Positions 1 through 8,949 are shown, counted from the first letter of the stretch. The stretch is 35,008 nucleotides of DNA from JBKHAJ01 sp964641125 (GCA_964641125.1 CAZXMO010000033.1:1-35008), one strand, 5' to 3'. Program-made: numbers and translations. The notes: generated from the sequence alone by a model not told the origin.

Positions 1-696
1 GGCGGAACCGCGGCAACCCCCGGCAACGGCGGCAACGGCGGCGAAGCAGAGGCCGAAGCAGGGAACCAGGCCGCCGAAGGCGCAGCGGACGCCGGATCCG
101 GCGCTTCCCCCGCCTGGGAAGGCGGAGCCGAAGGAGCGGGAGAAGCCGCCGACGGGGCGGCGGAAGCCGCGAACCAGGCCGCTCAGGGCGCAGCGGACGC
201 GGGTTCCTGGGCAACCCCGGCAGCCGACGGCGCGGCGGAAGCCGCCGAGGGAGCCGTGGACGCGGTTGCGGCCGCGACCCCCGGCGCCGAAGGAGAAGCC
301 TGGGCGGGAGTGGAGCCCCTGATCAGCGAGCCGTGGGGCATCTATCAATGGTTCGAGCAGACCATTATCGTCCAAGTCCCTTTCGTCTTCCAGGCACTCG
401 TAGTGGTTGCGGAGCTCGGCATCGGACTCGCCCTCATCGGAGGACTGTTTACCTTCCTCTCCGCGGGGGCCTCTATCCTGCTGGGACTCATGTTTATCGT
501 ATCGGCCATGACGGGTCCGGAAATCCTTTGGTACATCTTTGCCGCTATCGTTATTATGGGCGGCGCCGGACGCGGGCTCGGCCTCGATCACTGGGTCATC
601 CCGTGGATCAAGAACTGGTGGAACGGAAGAAGGATCGCGAAAAAAACTCACCTCTACATCGACGAGCCGAGAAAAAAGAAGAGGAAGAAGCAATAG
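1..696 (+). CDS. C-terminal part of a membrane protein with Ala-rich linker and DoxX-like domain (5' end outside window)
   Basis: The frame is open from base 1, so the gene starts upstream. Roughly the first 100 visible residues are a low-complexity Ala/Gly/Glu/Asp linker made of imperfect repeats (NQAAEGAADAGS, then NQAAQGAADAGS). After it come about four hydrophobic segments, including ELGIGLALIGGLFTFLSAG and later GGAGRGLGLDHW. These resemble the DoxX/DoxD (thiosulfate:quinone oxidoreductase small-subunit) fold and its typical end. The protein ends in a very basic tail (RKKKRKKQ). From memory, some bacteria carry flavin-dependent NADH dehydrogenases with such a C-terminal membrane domain. 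That would suit the polyprenyl (quinone side chain) synthase 11 bp downstream, but the N-terminal part is not visible, so the enzyme identity is inference. The GTG at 256 is only an internal codon, not the true start. Confidence 0.6.
   Translation, partial: GGTAATPGNGGNGGEAEAEAGNQAAEGAADAGSGASPAWEGGAEGAGEAADGAAEAANQAAQGAADAGSWATPAADGAAEAAEGAVDAVAAATPGAEGEAWAGVEPLISEPWGIYQWFEQTIIVQVPFVFQALVVVAELGIGLALIGGLFTFLSAGASILLGLMFIVSAMTGPEILWYIFAAIVIMGGAGRGLGLDHWVIPWIKNWWNGRRIAKKTHLYIDEPRKKKRKKQ
64..207 (+). repeat. Imperfect 36-bp coding repeat, two copies (64-99 and 172-207)
   Basis: Two 36-bp units at 64-99 and 172-207 differ at only a few positions and both encode NQAA[E/Q]GAADAGS. Shorter related units (ADGAAEAA) occur between and after them. 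They form the Ala-rich linker of the partial membrane protein. Units in phase with the reading frame suggest expansion by duplication. Confidence 0.7.
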
Positions 697-707
697 GCGG
701 AAAATTT

Positions 708-1670
708 ATGAAAGATCTCTGGAACACACCGTTACTCCGGAAAGATTACTTCAAGATACAGGAGGTTATCGAAGAAGCGGTGGAAGACAGCAACAAGGTC
801 ATCAGGGAACCCCTGAGGGGCCTTGTTGCCGCCAGGGGTAAGATGCTGCGGCCGATGTTCGTCGTCTTGGCGGCGAAATTCGGAAAGGGGGGAAGTAAGA
901 AGGTTTACAGCGTGGCCGCGGCTATCGAGCTGCTGCACCTGGCTACCCTCATCCACGACGATGTCATCGACGACAGCCCCATCCGGCGGGGCCGGCCGAC
1001 GATTCACACCCAAGTCGGAAAGAAACAGGCCATTCTCATCGGCGATTATCTGTTCAGTCAGTGCTTTTCCCTGGTCGCTCAATACGCGACCATCGCCAAT
1101 TCAAAGCTCCTTGCCCGGGCGGTCTCCCACATATGCAGCAGCGAAATCAGTCAGGCCGAAGACAGCTTCTCTTTTGCCACGAGCGTCAGGCGCTACAACC
1201 GCCGGATCGCCGGAAAGACCGCCGCGCTGTTTACCTTGAGCTGCTACATCGGGGCATCCGAAGCGGGGTGCAAGCAAAACCTGTGCAATAGGATGAGCCG
1301 GATCGGGTACAATCTGGGAATGGGATTTCAGATCATCGACGATATCCTCGATTATACCGGATCGAAATCGGAGCTGGGAAAACCCGTAGGCTCGGACCTG
1401 AAGGAGGGCATAGCCACCCTTCCCCTGATCTACGCCCTCAAGAACGACGACGGAGAGCTCAAGGACGCCTTGAGTGAGCGTCCGATCTCGGAGCAGGAAA
1501 TTGAATGGATAATATCGAGCGTGGTGGACCGCGGGGGAATCCAAAGCGCGGAGGAAGCCGCGGCGACCTATACCCACCGGGCCCTCGCCGAAACAGAGCG
1601 GCTTCCTCCGAGCCAAAACACCGAATTCTTGAGTGAAACGGTTTCGAGACTCCTCCACAGAACGGTCTGA
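708..1670 (+). CDS. Trans-polyprenyl diphosphate synthase (octaprenyl/heptaprenyl type)
   Basis: 320 aa, the usual size for the IspB/HepT-type chain-elongating synthases that condense isopentenyl diphosphate onto an allylic diphosphate to make the side chain of quinones or a carrier lipid. The first Asp-rich motif is DDVIDD (residues 84-89), followed by RRGRPT; the second is DDILD (211-215), followed by GKPVGSDLKEG. GDYLF and the KTAALF region are also typical. The ATG at 708 has an AGGCGG ribosome site 7 nt upstream; the longer open frame reaching back to 333 overlaps the previous gene and is rejected. Spacing to the upstream gene is 11 bp, so the two are probably co-transcribed. Product chain length cannot be read from the sequence by eye. 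Confidence 0.9.
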   Translation: MKDLWNTPLLRKDYFKIQEVIEEAVEDSNKVIREPLRGLVAARGKMLRPMFVVLAAKFGKGGSKKVYSVAAAIELLHLATLIHDDVIDDSPIRRGRPTIHTQVGKKQAILIGDYLFSQCFSLVAQYATIANSKLLARAVSHICSSEISQAEDSFSFATSVRRYNRRIAGKTAALFTLSCYIGASEAGCKQNLCNRMSRIGYNLGMGFQIIDDILDYTGSKSELGKPVGSDLKEGIATLPLIYALKNDDGELKDALSERPISEQEIEWIISSVVDRGGIQSAEEAAATYTHRALAETERLPPSQNTEFLSETVSRLLHRTV

Positions 1671-1685
1671 TGAAAAAGGAGACCC

Positions 1686-3044
1686 ATGGCCCATCCGAGC
1701 GATAGATCCTGGAAAGCCCTATTCATAGGGACCGACATCGAGGTCTACGAATCCTTGAAGCGGTTCCTTACAGGGCTCATGTTCGAAAACAGACACATCC
1801 GCCTCTACCGCGAAGAATCCCTCACCGACAGTGAAAAATTCCTGAACCGCAACGCAAACACCGCATTGGTCTTCATAGACCGGATCCAGAGCTTTCGGGG
1901 AGACGGATTGAAGACCGCCCAGTTCATACGGGAATATTTGCGGAAGGAGAAGCTCCGCATCCTCCTCCTCGAGGATACGGACAGCCCCGCCTACGAGGCG
2001 TGCACCATCGAAAATATAGACATCCACGACGCCCGCGGAAGGGATTCTTTTGCCGGCACTGACTATCAATACGTCATCCTCTCCGCTCTCAAAAGCTTTC
2101 TCCAGGCGAACACCATCGCCTATCTCCAGACCGAGCTGGAAAAGCGGGTACGCAGCCGAACTCAGGACCTAGAGGAGAGCAACATCCGGCTCCTCGAAGC
2201 CTTGAATACCCTTGAGGAAGACCAGGAGGCGGGTAGGCGCATCCAGTACAGAATGCTCCCGGAACAGGAGAAAAAGCTCAGGGATTACCGCTTCAGCCGA
2301 TACCTCATCTCCTCGACCAGCTTGAGCGGTGATTTTATCGATTACTTCGAAATAAACGAGAACACCCTGGGTTTCTACATCGCCGATGTCTCGGGTCATG
2401 GAATATCCTCCGCCTTCGTGACGGTCCTCTTGACCAACTATATTCATACCTACTTACAAAACTACCGCCACGAGGAAGACCAAACCATCCTCGAGCCGGC
2501 CCACCTCATGGAAAGGCTCAATACCGAGCTGTTGCGGGAAGGCCTGGGGAAGTATATGACCATATACTACGGGATCATCAGGACCGACACCAACCGTCTC
2601 TTCTTTTCTAATGCCGGTCAGTTCCCCTGTCCGATCGTACGTTCCCAGACGGGAATCACCATGAACCTCATCCACGACTGGCGGGCCAAGGATACCCCCT
2701 TAGGCACCAAGTACGCGGGGGAAGAGATAATTCCGAAGCACGGCCACAAGAAAACAACCAAGATAGAAACAAAGGGCCCCCCCGTCGGGATGTTCCGCAA
2801 CGCCCGTTACCGGGAGTATGAATTGATTTTACCGCCGGAATTCACTATGCTCATGGTATCGGACGGAATCCTGGAGATTCTTCCCCAGGAACGCCTCGAG
2901 GACAAACTCTCATATCTGGAAGCGCTCATGGAAACCAAACGGCCGTCAATCCAAGAAATCCTCGGCAAACTCGAGCTCACCGAAGAGGCCCAGGTCCCCG
3001 ACGACGTCACCTTCCTGATGGTGGAAAAGCGGAGGAACGGCTGA
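1686..3044 (+). CDS. Receiver-like/SpoIIE-type (RsbU-like) serine phosphatase
   Basis: 452 aa. Residues 8-140 look like a degenerate response-regulator receiver (LVFIDR with Asp65 in the phospho-acceptor strand). Residues 145-185 are a charged, probably coiled-coil linker. Residues 186-450 form a PP2C-like SpoIIE/RsbU phosphatase domain with SGDFIDY (Asp216), ADVSGHG (Asp234) and MVSDGILEI as metal-binding Asp motifs. Such enzymes dephosphorylate STAS-domain antagonists in partner-switching pathways. The gene immediately downstream encodes exactly such a STAS protein, 3 nt away. ATG at 1686 follows AAGGAG closely. No anti-sigma kinase (RsbW-like) is present in the window, so the target is unknown. 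Treponema genomes carry a similar phosphatase/STAS pair. Confidence 0.85.
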   Translation: MAHPSDRSWKALFIGTDIEVYESLKRFLTGLMFENRHIRLYREESLTDSEKFLNRNANTALVFIDRIQSFRGDGLKTAQFIREYLRKEKLRILLLEDTDSPAYEACTIENIDIHDARGRDSFAGTDYQYVILSALKSFLQANTIAYLQTELEKRVRSRTQDLEESNIRLLEALNTLEEDQEAGRRIQYRMLPEQEKKLRDYRFSRYLISSTSLSGDFIDYFEINENTLGFYIADVSGHGISSAFVTVLLTNYIHTYLQNYRHEEDQTILEPAHLMERLNTELLREGLGKYMTIYYGIIRTDTNRLFFSNAGQFPCPIVRSQTGITMNLIHDWRAKDTPLGTKYAGEEIIPKHGHKKTTKIETKGPPVGMFRNARYREYELILPPEFTMLMVSDGILEILPQERLEDKLSYLEALMETKRPSIQEILGKLELTEEAQVPDDVTFLMVEKRRNG

Positions 3045-3047
3045 ATC

Positions 3048-3554
3048 GTGGAAGGCACCTATCTCTTTGCCCGCCGGGACGACTGCCTGTTCTTCAAGCT
3101 GATCGGGAGACTCAAATACACCTTCAGCTCCGGGTTCGACACCTTCCTAGAAGATCTGATCGAGGAAAATGAGTTCACCAACGCCGTATTCGACCTCACC
3201 GAAACCGACTACCTGGACAGCACCAACCTAGGGCTCATTGCAAAGCTTGGAGAGCACCTCCTGAACAATCACGATACGCGAATGACCATCATCTCCTCGC
3301 AAGAGGACATAAACCGGCTTTTAAAGAGTGTCGGCTTCGACGATTATTTTATCATTATCGACGACCCCTCCCGGATGGAGGAACAGCTCGAGGAAATTCC
3401 CTTTCTCGACCAAAACGAGATCGATACCGCCAAGGTTGTCCTCGATTCCCACAAACATCTGATGAGTCTGGACGAGCGGAACGAAAAACCCTTTCAAAAC
3501 ATCGTGGCCTTGATCGAAAAGGAGCTCGAGGAGAAGGAAAAGGGGATCGAGTAG
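3048..3554 (+). CDS. STAS-domain anti-sigma factor antagonist-like protein
   Basis: 168 aa, GTG start 3 nt after the phosphatase stop, with GGAGG in the 3' end of the preceding gene. Residues 1-110 form a STAS domain. The LDSTNLG segment (Asp57-Ser58) matches the conserved loop whose Ser is phosphorylated by the partner kinase and dephosphorylated by the SpoIIE phosphatase in SpoIIAA/RsbV systems. Residues 115-168 are an acidic, Glu/Lys-rich extension not found in minimal SpoIIAA proteins. The role is inferred: phosphorylation-dependent switch protein acting with the upstream phosphatase. Confidence 0.85.
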   Translation: MEGTYLFARRDDCLFFKLIGRLKYTFSSGFDTFLEDLIEENEFTNAVFDLTETDYLDSTNLGLIAKLGEHLLNNHDTRMTIISSQEDINRLLKSVGFDDYFIIIDDPSRMEEQLEEIPFLDQNEIDTAKVVLDSHKHLMSLDERNEKPFQNIVALIEKELEEKEKGIE

Positions 3555-3563
3555 GGACCGGGA

Positions 3564-4229
3564 TCAGGGGAGGGCGTATCCCCGTCCGAAGGCGTTGTAC
3601 AGGTGGCTGGCGAGCCACTTTTCCCCCTCCGGCTCACCGCGCATCCGCATGGGAGAGTTGATTATGACCACCTCTCCTTCGATCTGTCGCCGGTTGACAT
3701 CGGACTCCTTGAGATTCATCCTCTCGAAGACGATTCCCTTCCGATAGTTGAGATGAACATAATCGATAGTTCCCCACTTGCTTGTGTGAACCACCATTCC
3801 GGTATGGGTCAGGGGATCGTTCCACCTTCCGTCTTCGTTCCGGTCCCAGGTATTGTCCCAGAAGATGATATCTCCCGGCTTAGGATACTCGGTGGTGTAG
3901 AGAAGACCCCGATCTGCCAACGCCTTGTAGAGACGGGTTACCCCGTTGCCGGAATATTCGGACATGAGGGGGAGGAGATCGATCCCCGCGTAGTAGTAGA
4001 CGGCGAGGACGGTTCCCGTACAATCCCAGTTGAAGGTGCGGTCCCGGATTTTCAGACTCTGGGTGTGTTTTATGTGATATGCTCCTTCCACGAGGGTCTT
4101 GCTGATCCCGGAGGCCTCCTCCACCGCGGTTTCCTCGTCGTAGTAGGTCGTTGGGATCGAGGCGCAGGAGAAGGCGCCGGCGCAGACGATGAGGAATACG
4201 ACCGGGAACAAACGGGCCGGTCTTTTCAT
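3564..4229 (-). CDS. NlpC/P60-like lipoprotein with a calcium-type loop
   Basis: 221 aa from the chosen ATG. The N-terminus is a lipoprotein signal (MKRPARLF, hydrophobic core, then AFSC with Cys22 as lipidation site; spirochaete lipoboxes are relaxed). WDCTG (Cys70) and THTGMVV (His142) resemble the DCSG and H(V)G motifs of NlpC/P60 or CHAP amidase folds, with PGDIIFW between them as in that family. A loop DRNEDGRWND (about 129-138) has the spacing of a DxNxDG calcium-binding loop. Cell-wall or peptide hydrolysis in the periplasm is inferred, not shown. The gene follows aspS by 46 bp on the same strand and converges on the STAS gene, 9 bp apart. The longer frame to 4340 overlaps aspS and is rejected; a GTG at 4244 is a possible alternative start. 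Confidence 0.7.
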   Translation of the reverse strand: MKRPARLFPVVFLIVCAGAFSCASIPTTYYDEETAVEEASGISKTLVEGAYHIKHTQSLKIRDRTFNWDCTGTVLAVYYYAGIDLLPLMSEYSGNGVTRLYKALADRGLLYTTEYPKPGDIIFWDNTWDRNEDGRWNDPLTHTGMVVHTSKWGTIDYVHLNYRKGIVFERMNLKESDVNRRQIEGEVVIINSPMRMRGEPEGEKWLASHLYNAFGRGYALP

Positions 4230-4275
4230 GCCGATGTTTTTCACACCTCTACTATCGGCCGGAGGAAGGAAAAAA

Positions 4276-6051
4276 TCAATCCTCCCCGGGAGAAACCACC
4301 CGGATATGGAGCTCCTCGAGCTGCTTGTCGGAAACCTCACGGGGGGCGTTCATCATCAGATCCTGGGCCTTCTGATTCATGGGATAGGCAACTACCTCCC
4401 TCAGGTTTTCGACATCCTTCAGGAGCATGACGATACGGTCGAGTCCCGGAGCGATTCCCGCGTGGGGAGGGGCCCCCATCTTGAAGGCGTTGATCATACC
4501 GTGGAACTTTTCGTCCACATCCTCCCGGGTGTATCCGGCGATTTCGAAGGCTTTGTACATGATGTCCGGACGGTGATTCCGCACCGCCCCCGAGGAAAGC
4601 TCCTCGCCGTTGCACACGATATCGTACTGATAGGCGAGCACCTGAAGGGGATCGGTGCTTTCCAGGGCGTCCAAGCCTCCCTGGGGCATTGAGAAGGGGT
4701 TGTGAGAAAAGGCCGGCCGCTGGTTCTCGGGGTCCCCTTCGTACATCGGGTAATCGACGATCCAGCAAAACCTGTAACACTCCTTTTCCAGTAGGTCCAA
4801 ATCCAGCCCGAGCTTGATGCGGACCTCTCCGGCGATGCGAACCGCCTCTTTTTCCTTGGCGCACACGAAAAAGACGGCATCCCCGTTCCCGACCCCGCAG
4901 GTCTCCGCGATTCTCTCGAGCCGATCGGGGGTCACAAATTTCGTAAGCGGGCTCTTCACCTCTCCTTCCGACCAGATCATGTAGGCGAGACCTTTCGAGC
5001 CGATACTTTGAGCGTATTCAATCATTCCGTCGTAGAAGCTCCTGGGCCTCCCTGCGATTCCCCGTACGGGGACGGCGCGGACCACGCTTCCCTTTTCGAT
5101 TGCCCCGGCGAAGGCCTTGAAACCGGAGCCGCGAAAGGCTTCGGTGACGTCCCGGATCACGATGGGGTTCCTCAGGTCCGGCTTGTCGGTGCCGTATTTG
5201 AGCATAGCCTCCCGGTAGGGGATCCGCGGGAAGGGGGCCGAATCGACGGAACGGTCGGAAAATTCGTTAAAAATAGAGGTGAAGAGGTTTTCCACAACAG
5301 CGAACACATCCTCCTGGGTAGCGAAGGCGAGCTCCATATCGATCTGATAGAACTCCCCGGGGCTCCGGTTGGCCCGGGCGTCCTCGTCCCGGAAACACGG
5401 GGCGATTTGGAAGTACCGGTCGAAGCCGCTGACCATCAGGAGCTGCTTGTACTGTTGAGGGGCCTGGGGGAGGGCGTAGAACCGGCCCGGGTGTATCCGG
5501 GAGGGGACGAGATAGTCCCTGGCCCCTTCGGGGCTCGAAGCGGTAAGAATGGGAGTCTGAATCTCCAAGAATCCCATGCCGGTCATCACCTCCCGCACCC
5601 GGGAAACGACCCTGGAACGGAATACGATGTTTTCGTGCATTCCACTCCTCCTCAAGTCGATAAACCGGTACCGGAGTCTCAGCTCCTCCGGCTCCTTCTC
5701 CTCCGGAAAGACGCTGAAGGGAAGATTCTCACAGGCCCCGAGGATCTCGAAGGAGGCGATGACGACCTCCACCTCCCCGGTTTCGAGGCGGCTATTGACG
5801 GTGTCCCCGCTGCGCCGGAGGACCTCGCCTTCCGCAGTTATAACCGTTTCTTTAGGCAGATGGGAAATCTCCGCATGGATATCGGTCCCCGGATTGCTCA
5901 CCAGCTGGGTTATTCCGTAGTGGTCCCGGAGGTCGATAAAAAGCACCCCGCCGTGGTCCCGCTTGTTGTGGATCCACCCGGAAAGCCGGACCGTTTTTCC
6001 CACGTCGCCGGGACGTATCTCATTGCACAGATGTGATCTGTAAGGATTCAT
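4276..6051 (-). CDS. aspS: Aspartyl-tRNA synthetase (bacterial type, probably non-discriminating)
   Basis: 591 aa, full length for bacterial AspRS. An N-terminal OB-fold anticodon-binding domain (GWIHNKRDHGG) is followed by the class II catalytic core: motif 2 FRDEDARANRSPGEFYQID, the GAD insertion, and motif 3 APGLDRIVMLL near the C-terminus. It charges tRNA-Asp. His33 and Asp83 sit at the positions aligned with His31 and Gly81 of Pseudomonas aeruginosa AspRS, where discriminating enzymes have Leu and Lys. Together with the adjacent gatCAB this suggests it also makes Asp-tRNA-Asn for transamidation (inference). ATG at 6051 has GGAG 7 nt upstream. The gene follows gatB by 19 bp, in one operon. 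Confidence 0.95.
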   Translation of the reverse strand: MNPYRSHLCNEIRPGDVGKTVRLSGWIHNKRDHGGVLFIDLRDHYGITQLVSNPGTDIHAEISHLPKETVITAEGEVLRRSGDTVNSRLETGEVEVVIASFEILGACENLPFSVFPEEKEPEELRLRYRFIDLRRSGMHENIVFRSRVVSRVREVMTGMGFLEIQTPILTASSPEGARDYLVPSRIHPGRFYALPQAPQQYKQLLMVSGFDRYFQIAPCFRDEDARANRSPGEFYQIDMELAFATQEDVFAVVENLFTSIFNEFSDRSVDSAPFPRIPYREAMLKYGTDKPDLRNPIVIRDVTEAFRGSGFKAFAGAIEKGSVVRAVPVRGIAGRPRSFYDGMIEYAQSIGSKGLAYMIWSEGEVKSPLTKFVTPDRLERIAETCGVGNGDAVFFVCAKEKEAVRIAGEVRIKLGLDLDLLEKECYRFCWIVDYPMYEGDPENQRPAFSHNPFSMPQGGLDALESTDPLQVLAYQYDIVCNGEELSSGAVRNHRPDIMYKAFEIAGYTREDVDEKFHGMINAFKMGAPPHAGIAPGLDRIVMLLKDVENLREVVAYPMNQKAQDLMMNAPREVSDKQLEELHIRVVSPGED

Positions 6052-6070
6052 GAAATTACTCCGTATGTAA

Positions 6071-7498
6071 TTAATTATTATTGAGCTTCTGAAGGATCAA
6101 CTCTTTCGCGAGCTGAGGGTCCGCCTGGCCCGCGCTCATCTTCATCACCTGGCCGACCAAGAAACCCACCGGTTTAAGGTCCCCCGCCTCGATCTGTTCC
6201 GCGGCCTTCGGCTGCTCCGATATGACGGTGTCCACGAACTTTTCTACAGCTCCGGTATCCCGTATCTGCTCCCATCCCCGTTCCCGGACAATCTCTTCGG
6301 GGCCCGAATCTTCTGAAAAAATGAGCTCTACGACCTGTTTCGCTATCTTGCTGTTGATCCGGTCCGCTTCGAGGAGGCCGGAGAGCTCGGCGAGGCGCGC
6401 CGGAGTCATGGGAGACTCTTCCAAGGTAAGACCCTCCCTCTTGAGGATCCGCCTGATGTCCGCGCCCAGCCATGCCGAGGCGGTAGAGGTGTCGGCGCCC
6501 ATCCGGACGGCTTCTTCGAAGAAATCGGCGGTTTCTTTCTCGTCACAGAGAAAGGCGGCGTGCTCCTCGGGGAGAGAGTATTCGGTTACGAACCGCTCCC
6601 TCCGCAGGTGGGGAAGCTCCACGAGGCGGGACTCCACCCTTTTCAAGAACTCCCCGTCGGTCCGAAAGAGGGGAAGGTCCGGCTCCGGGAAATACCGGTA
6701 GTCGTGGGCGCTCTCCTTGGTGCGCATCGATTCGGTCGCATTCTTACCCTCGTCCCACCCGCGGGTCTCCTGAACGATGAGTCCGCCGCTCTCTAAGACT
6801 TTCTGCTGCCGGCTTATCTCGTAGGAAAGGGCCTTCTTCACGAATTTCGAGGAGTTCAGATTCTTGACCTCGGTCTTGATCCCCAGGCCGGACCCGCGCA
6901 CGTTGATACTCACGTTGGCATCGCACTTGAGCGATCCCTCTTCCATATTTCCATCGCACACTCCAAGGTACCTGACCAGGGAACGGAACTCCTGAATGAA
7001 CTGCTCCGCCTCCTCTCCCGTCTCGAGGTCCGGCTCGGTGACGATCTCGAGGAGCGAAGTCCCCGCCCGGTTGTAATCGAGATAGGAGCTGCCCCCCCGG
7101 TGGATCATCTTTCCCGCGTCCTCTTCGAGGTGGACATCGTGGATACCGATCCGCTTCCGGGTATCCCCTAGAACAAGCTCGAGATATCCGTCCCGGCCGA
7201 TGGGGGCGTGAAACTGGGATATCTGGTAATTCTTGGGCATATCGGGATAGAAGTAGTTCTTCCGGTCGAAGAAGGTTTCCGGCGCCAAGGTACAGTGAAG
7301 CGCCCGGGCGACGAGGTATCCCATTTCGACCGCCTCCTCGTTCAGGGCGGGGAGAACCCCGGGATAGCCGAGACAGACCGGGCACACGTGGGTGTTCGGT
7401 TCATCACCGAAGGCGGTCCTGCATCCGCAGAAGGCCTTTGTCCGGGTCAGGAGGCGGATGTGTATCTCCAGGCCGATAAATGATTGATACTCGGTCAT
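6071..7498 (-). CDS. gatB: Asp-tRNA(Asn)/Glu-tRNA(Gln) amidotransferase subunit B
   Basis: 475 aa, the standard GatB length. It starts YQSFIGLEIHIRL, with the FCGC and CPVCLGYPGVLP cysteine motifs, the FDRKNYFYPDMPKNYQISQ block and the C-terminal GatB/YqeY domain ending in an RQA-like AGQADPQLAKELI. GatB holds the tRNA and phosphorylates the misacylated Asp or Glu before amidation. ATG at 7498 overlaps the gatA stop in an ATGA junction. The 24 extra N-terminal codons of the longer frame lie inside gatA and are rejected. Confidence 0.96.
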   Translation of the reverse strand: MTEYQSFIGLEIHIRLLTRTKAFCGCRTAFGDEPNTHVCPVCLGYPGVLPALNEEAVEMGYLVARALHCTLAPETFFDRKNYFYPDMPKNYQISQFHAPIGRDGYLELVLGDTRKRIGIHDVHLEEDAGKMIHRGGSSYLDYNRAGTSLLEIVTEPDLETGEEAEQFIQEFRSLVRYLGVCDGNMEEGSLKCDANVSINVRGSGLGIKTEVKNLNSSKFVKKALSYEISRQQKVLESGGLIVQETRGWDEGKNATESMRTKESAHDYRYFPEPDLPLFRTDGEFLKRVESRLVELPHLRRERFVTEYSLPEEHAAFLCDEKETADFFEEAVRMGADTSTASAWLGADIRRILKREGLTLEESPMTPARLAELSGLLEADRINSKIAKQVVELIFSEDSGPEEIVRERGWEQIRDTGAVEKFVDTVISEQPKAAEQIEAGDLKPVGFLVGQVMKMSAGQADPQLAKELILQKLNNN

Positions 7499-8949
7499 TG
7501 CCGACTTTCCCCCCATTTGCCCGTATCTGCGCACCCCGGGCAGCGCGGCGGGGGATACGCCTCTTCCCAACGCCGAGCCGCCTCGAAGAGCCGCCCCTCC
7601 CCGAAGGGGGGAGCCATGAGCTGCATGCCCGCCGGTATTCCCCCGCCGGTCAGTCCAGCGGGAAATGCTAAGGCGGGGATACCCGCGAGATTCGCCGCGC
7701 CGGTGAACTTGTCCGCGAGCTTTTGCTCGAACGGATCGAGTCCCCCTTCTCCGTGGGGAAAGGCGTTGGTCGGGTAGACCGGCATGAGGATAACGTCGAC
7801 CTCGCCGAAGGACGCGTCGAATCCGTTGCGGATAGCGGTGCGGATCTTCTGCGCCCTAAGATAGTACTGGTCCTGGAATCCCGATCTGAGAACATAGGTT
7901 CCGAGAAGGATACGCAGCTTCACTTCGGGACCGAAACCCTCGCTCCGGGAGCGCATAACCATCTCCTCGTAGGTCTCCGCTCCCTCCGCCCGGTATCCGT
8001 AACGGATACCGTTGTACCGGGCTAAGTTGGAGCTCGCCTCCGCCATGGCGATGGTATAATAGGCGGGAACGGTGTATTCCAAGGCGGGGATTTCTATCTC
8101 CCGGACATCGAAACCCAGCTCCTCGAACCGCTCTAGGGTCAGCCGGTAGCCGTCGCGGACCTCCTCACGCATATCGAGCTTACTGGGATCGAAAACGCCT
8201 ACGCTCCGGACCCGCCGTTCTTCGGCTGCCCCAGTTTCGCCCGGCGGATCCAGAGAGCTATGGTCTCGGGGGTCCCTGCCCTTTATACACGCGTAGACCG
8301 TTTCCAGGAGCTCCGCCCCGTCGGCTACCACCCCGATCCCCTCTAAGGAGGAGGCGTAGGCGACCAGGCCGTACCGGGAAACCGTACCGTAGGTGGGCTT
8401 GAGCCCGTACACCCCGCAGAAGGCCGCGGGCTGCCGGATAGAGCCCCCCGTGTCGGATCCGAGGGCAAAAGGAACGAGCCCCGCGGCGACCGCCGCGGCG
8501 GAACCCCCGCTGGATCCGCCGGCGACGAGCTCGGTATCCCAGGGATTATTGGTTTGTCCTAAGGCGGAGTTGTCGGTGGAGGAACCCATTCCGAACTCGT
8601 CCATGTTGGTCTTCCCCACGGGAATTGCCCCGGCACGGAGGAGCTTTTCTACGGCGGTAGCCGTATAGGGGCTCTCCAATCCTTCGAGAATTTTCGAACC
8701 GCAGGTCAAGGGAAATCCTTCGACCGCTATGTTGTCTTTCACCGCGAAGGGAATATCTTCGAGGCTTTCGGTACAGGCCGTCCGGGCAGGGGGCTCAGCC
8801 TGCCGGCCTCGAAACCCCGCCCGCGTCCCGAGCCCCGTATCGGAATCGAATCGGAGGAAACAGCGGATCTTTTCCTCCCATCCGGAGACGTAGGACTCGT
8901 AAGCTGAGCGTGCCGTTTCGTCTCGAAATATTTCCTTCCACGCATCCAT
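7495..8949 (-). CDS. gatA: Asp-tRNA(Asn)/Glu-tRNA(Gln) amidotransferase subunit A
   Basis: 484 aa amidase-signature protein. Catalytic Lys is in FAVKDN; the Gly/Ser-rich GGSSGGSAAAVAAG and GSDTGGSIRQPAAF segments provide the cis-Ser and nucleophilic Ser. It releases ammonia from glutamine for amidation of Asp-tRNA-Asn or Glu-tRNA-Gln by the GatCAB complex. ATG at 8949 lies 1 nt after the gatC stop, and the 3' end overlaps gatB by 4 bp, so translation of all three subunits is coupled. Confidence 0.96.
   Translation of the reverse strand: MDAWKEIFRDETARSAYESYVSGWEEKIRCFLRFDSDTGLGTRAGFRGRQAEPPARTACTESLEDIPFAVKDNIAVEGFPLTCGSKILEGLESPYTATAVEKLLRAGAIPVGKTNMDEFGMGSSTDNSALGQTNNPWDTELVAGGSSGGSAAAVAAGLVPFALGSDTGGSIRQPAAFCGVYGLKPTYGTVSRYGLVAYASSLEGIGVVADGAELLETVYACIKGRDPRDHSSLDPPGETGAAEERRVRSVGVFDPSKLDMREEVRDGYRLTLERFEELGFDVREIEIPALEYTVPAYYTIAMAEASSNLARYNGIRYGYRAEGAETYEEMVMRSRSEGFGPEVKLRILLGTYVLRSGFQDQYYLRAQKIRTAIRNGFDASFGEVDVILMPVYPTNAFPHGEGGLDPFEQKLADKFTGAANLAGIPALAFPAGLTGGGIPAGMQLMAPPFGEGRLFEAARRWEEAYPPPRCPGCADTGKWGESRQ

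Noticed and set aside
333..707. N-terminal extension of the polyprenyl synthase frame
   Set aside because: It overlaps the real upstream gene in another frame and encodes Arg-rich sequence; the ATG at 708 with AGGCGG gives the normal family length.
5008..6036. 342-aa open frame on the + strand
   Set aside because: Lies wholly antisense to aspS; a GC-rich shadow frame with no family features.
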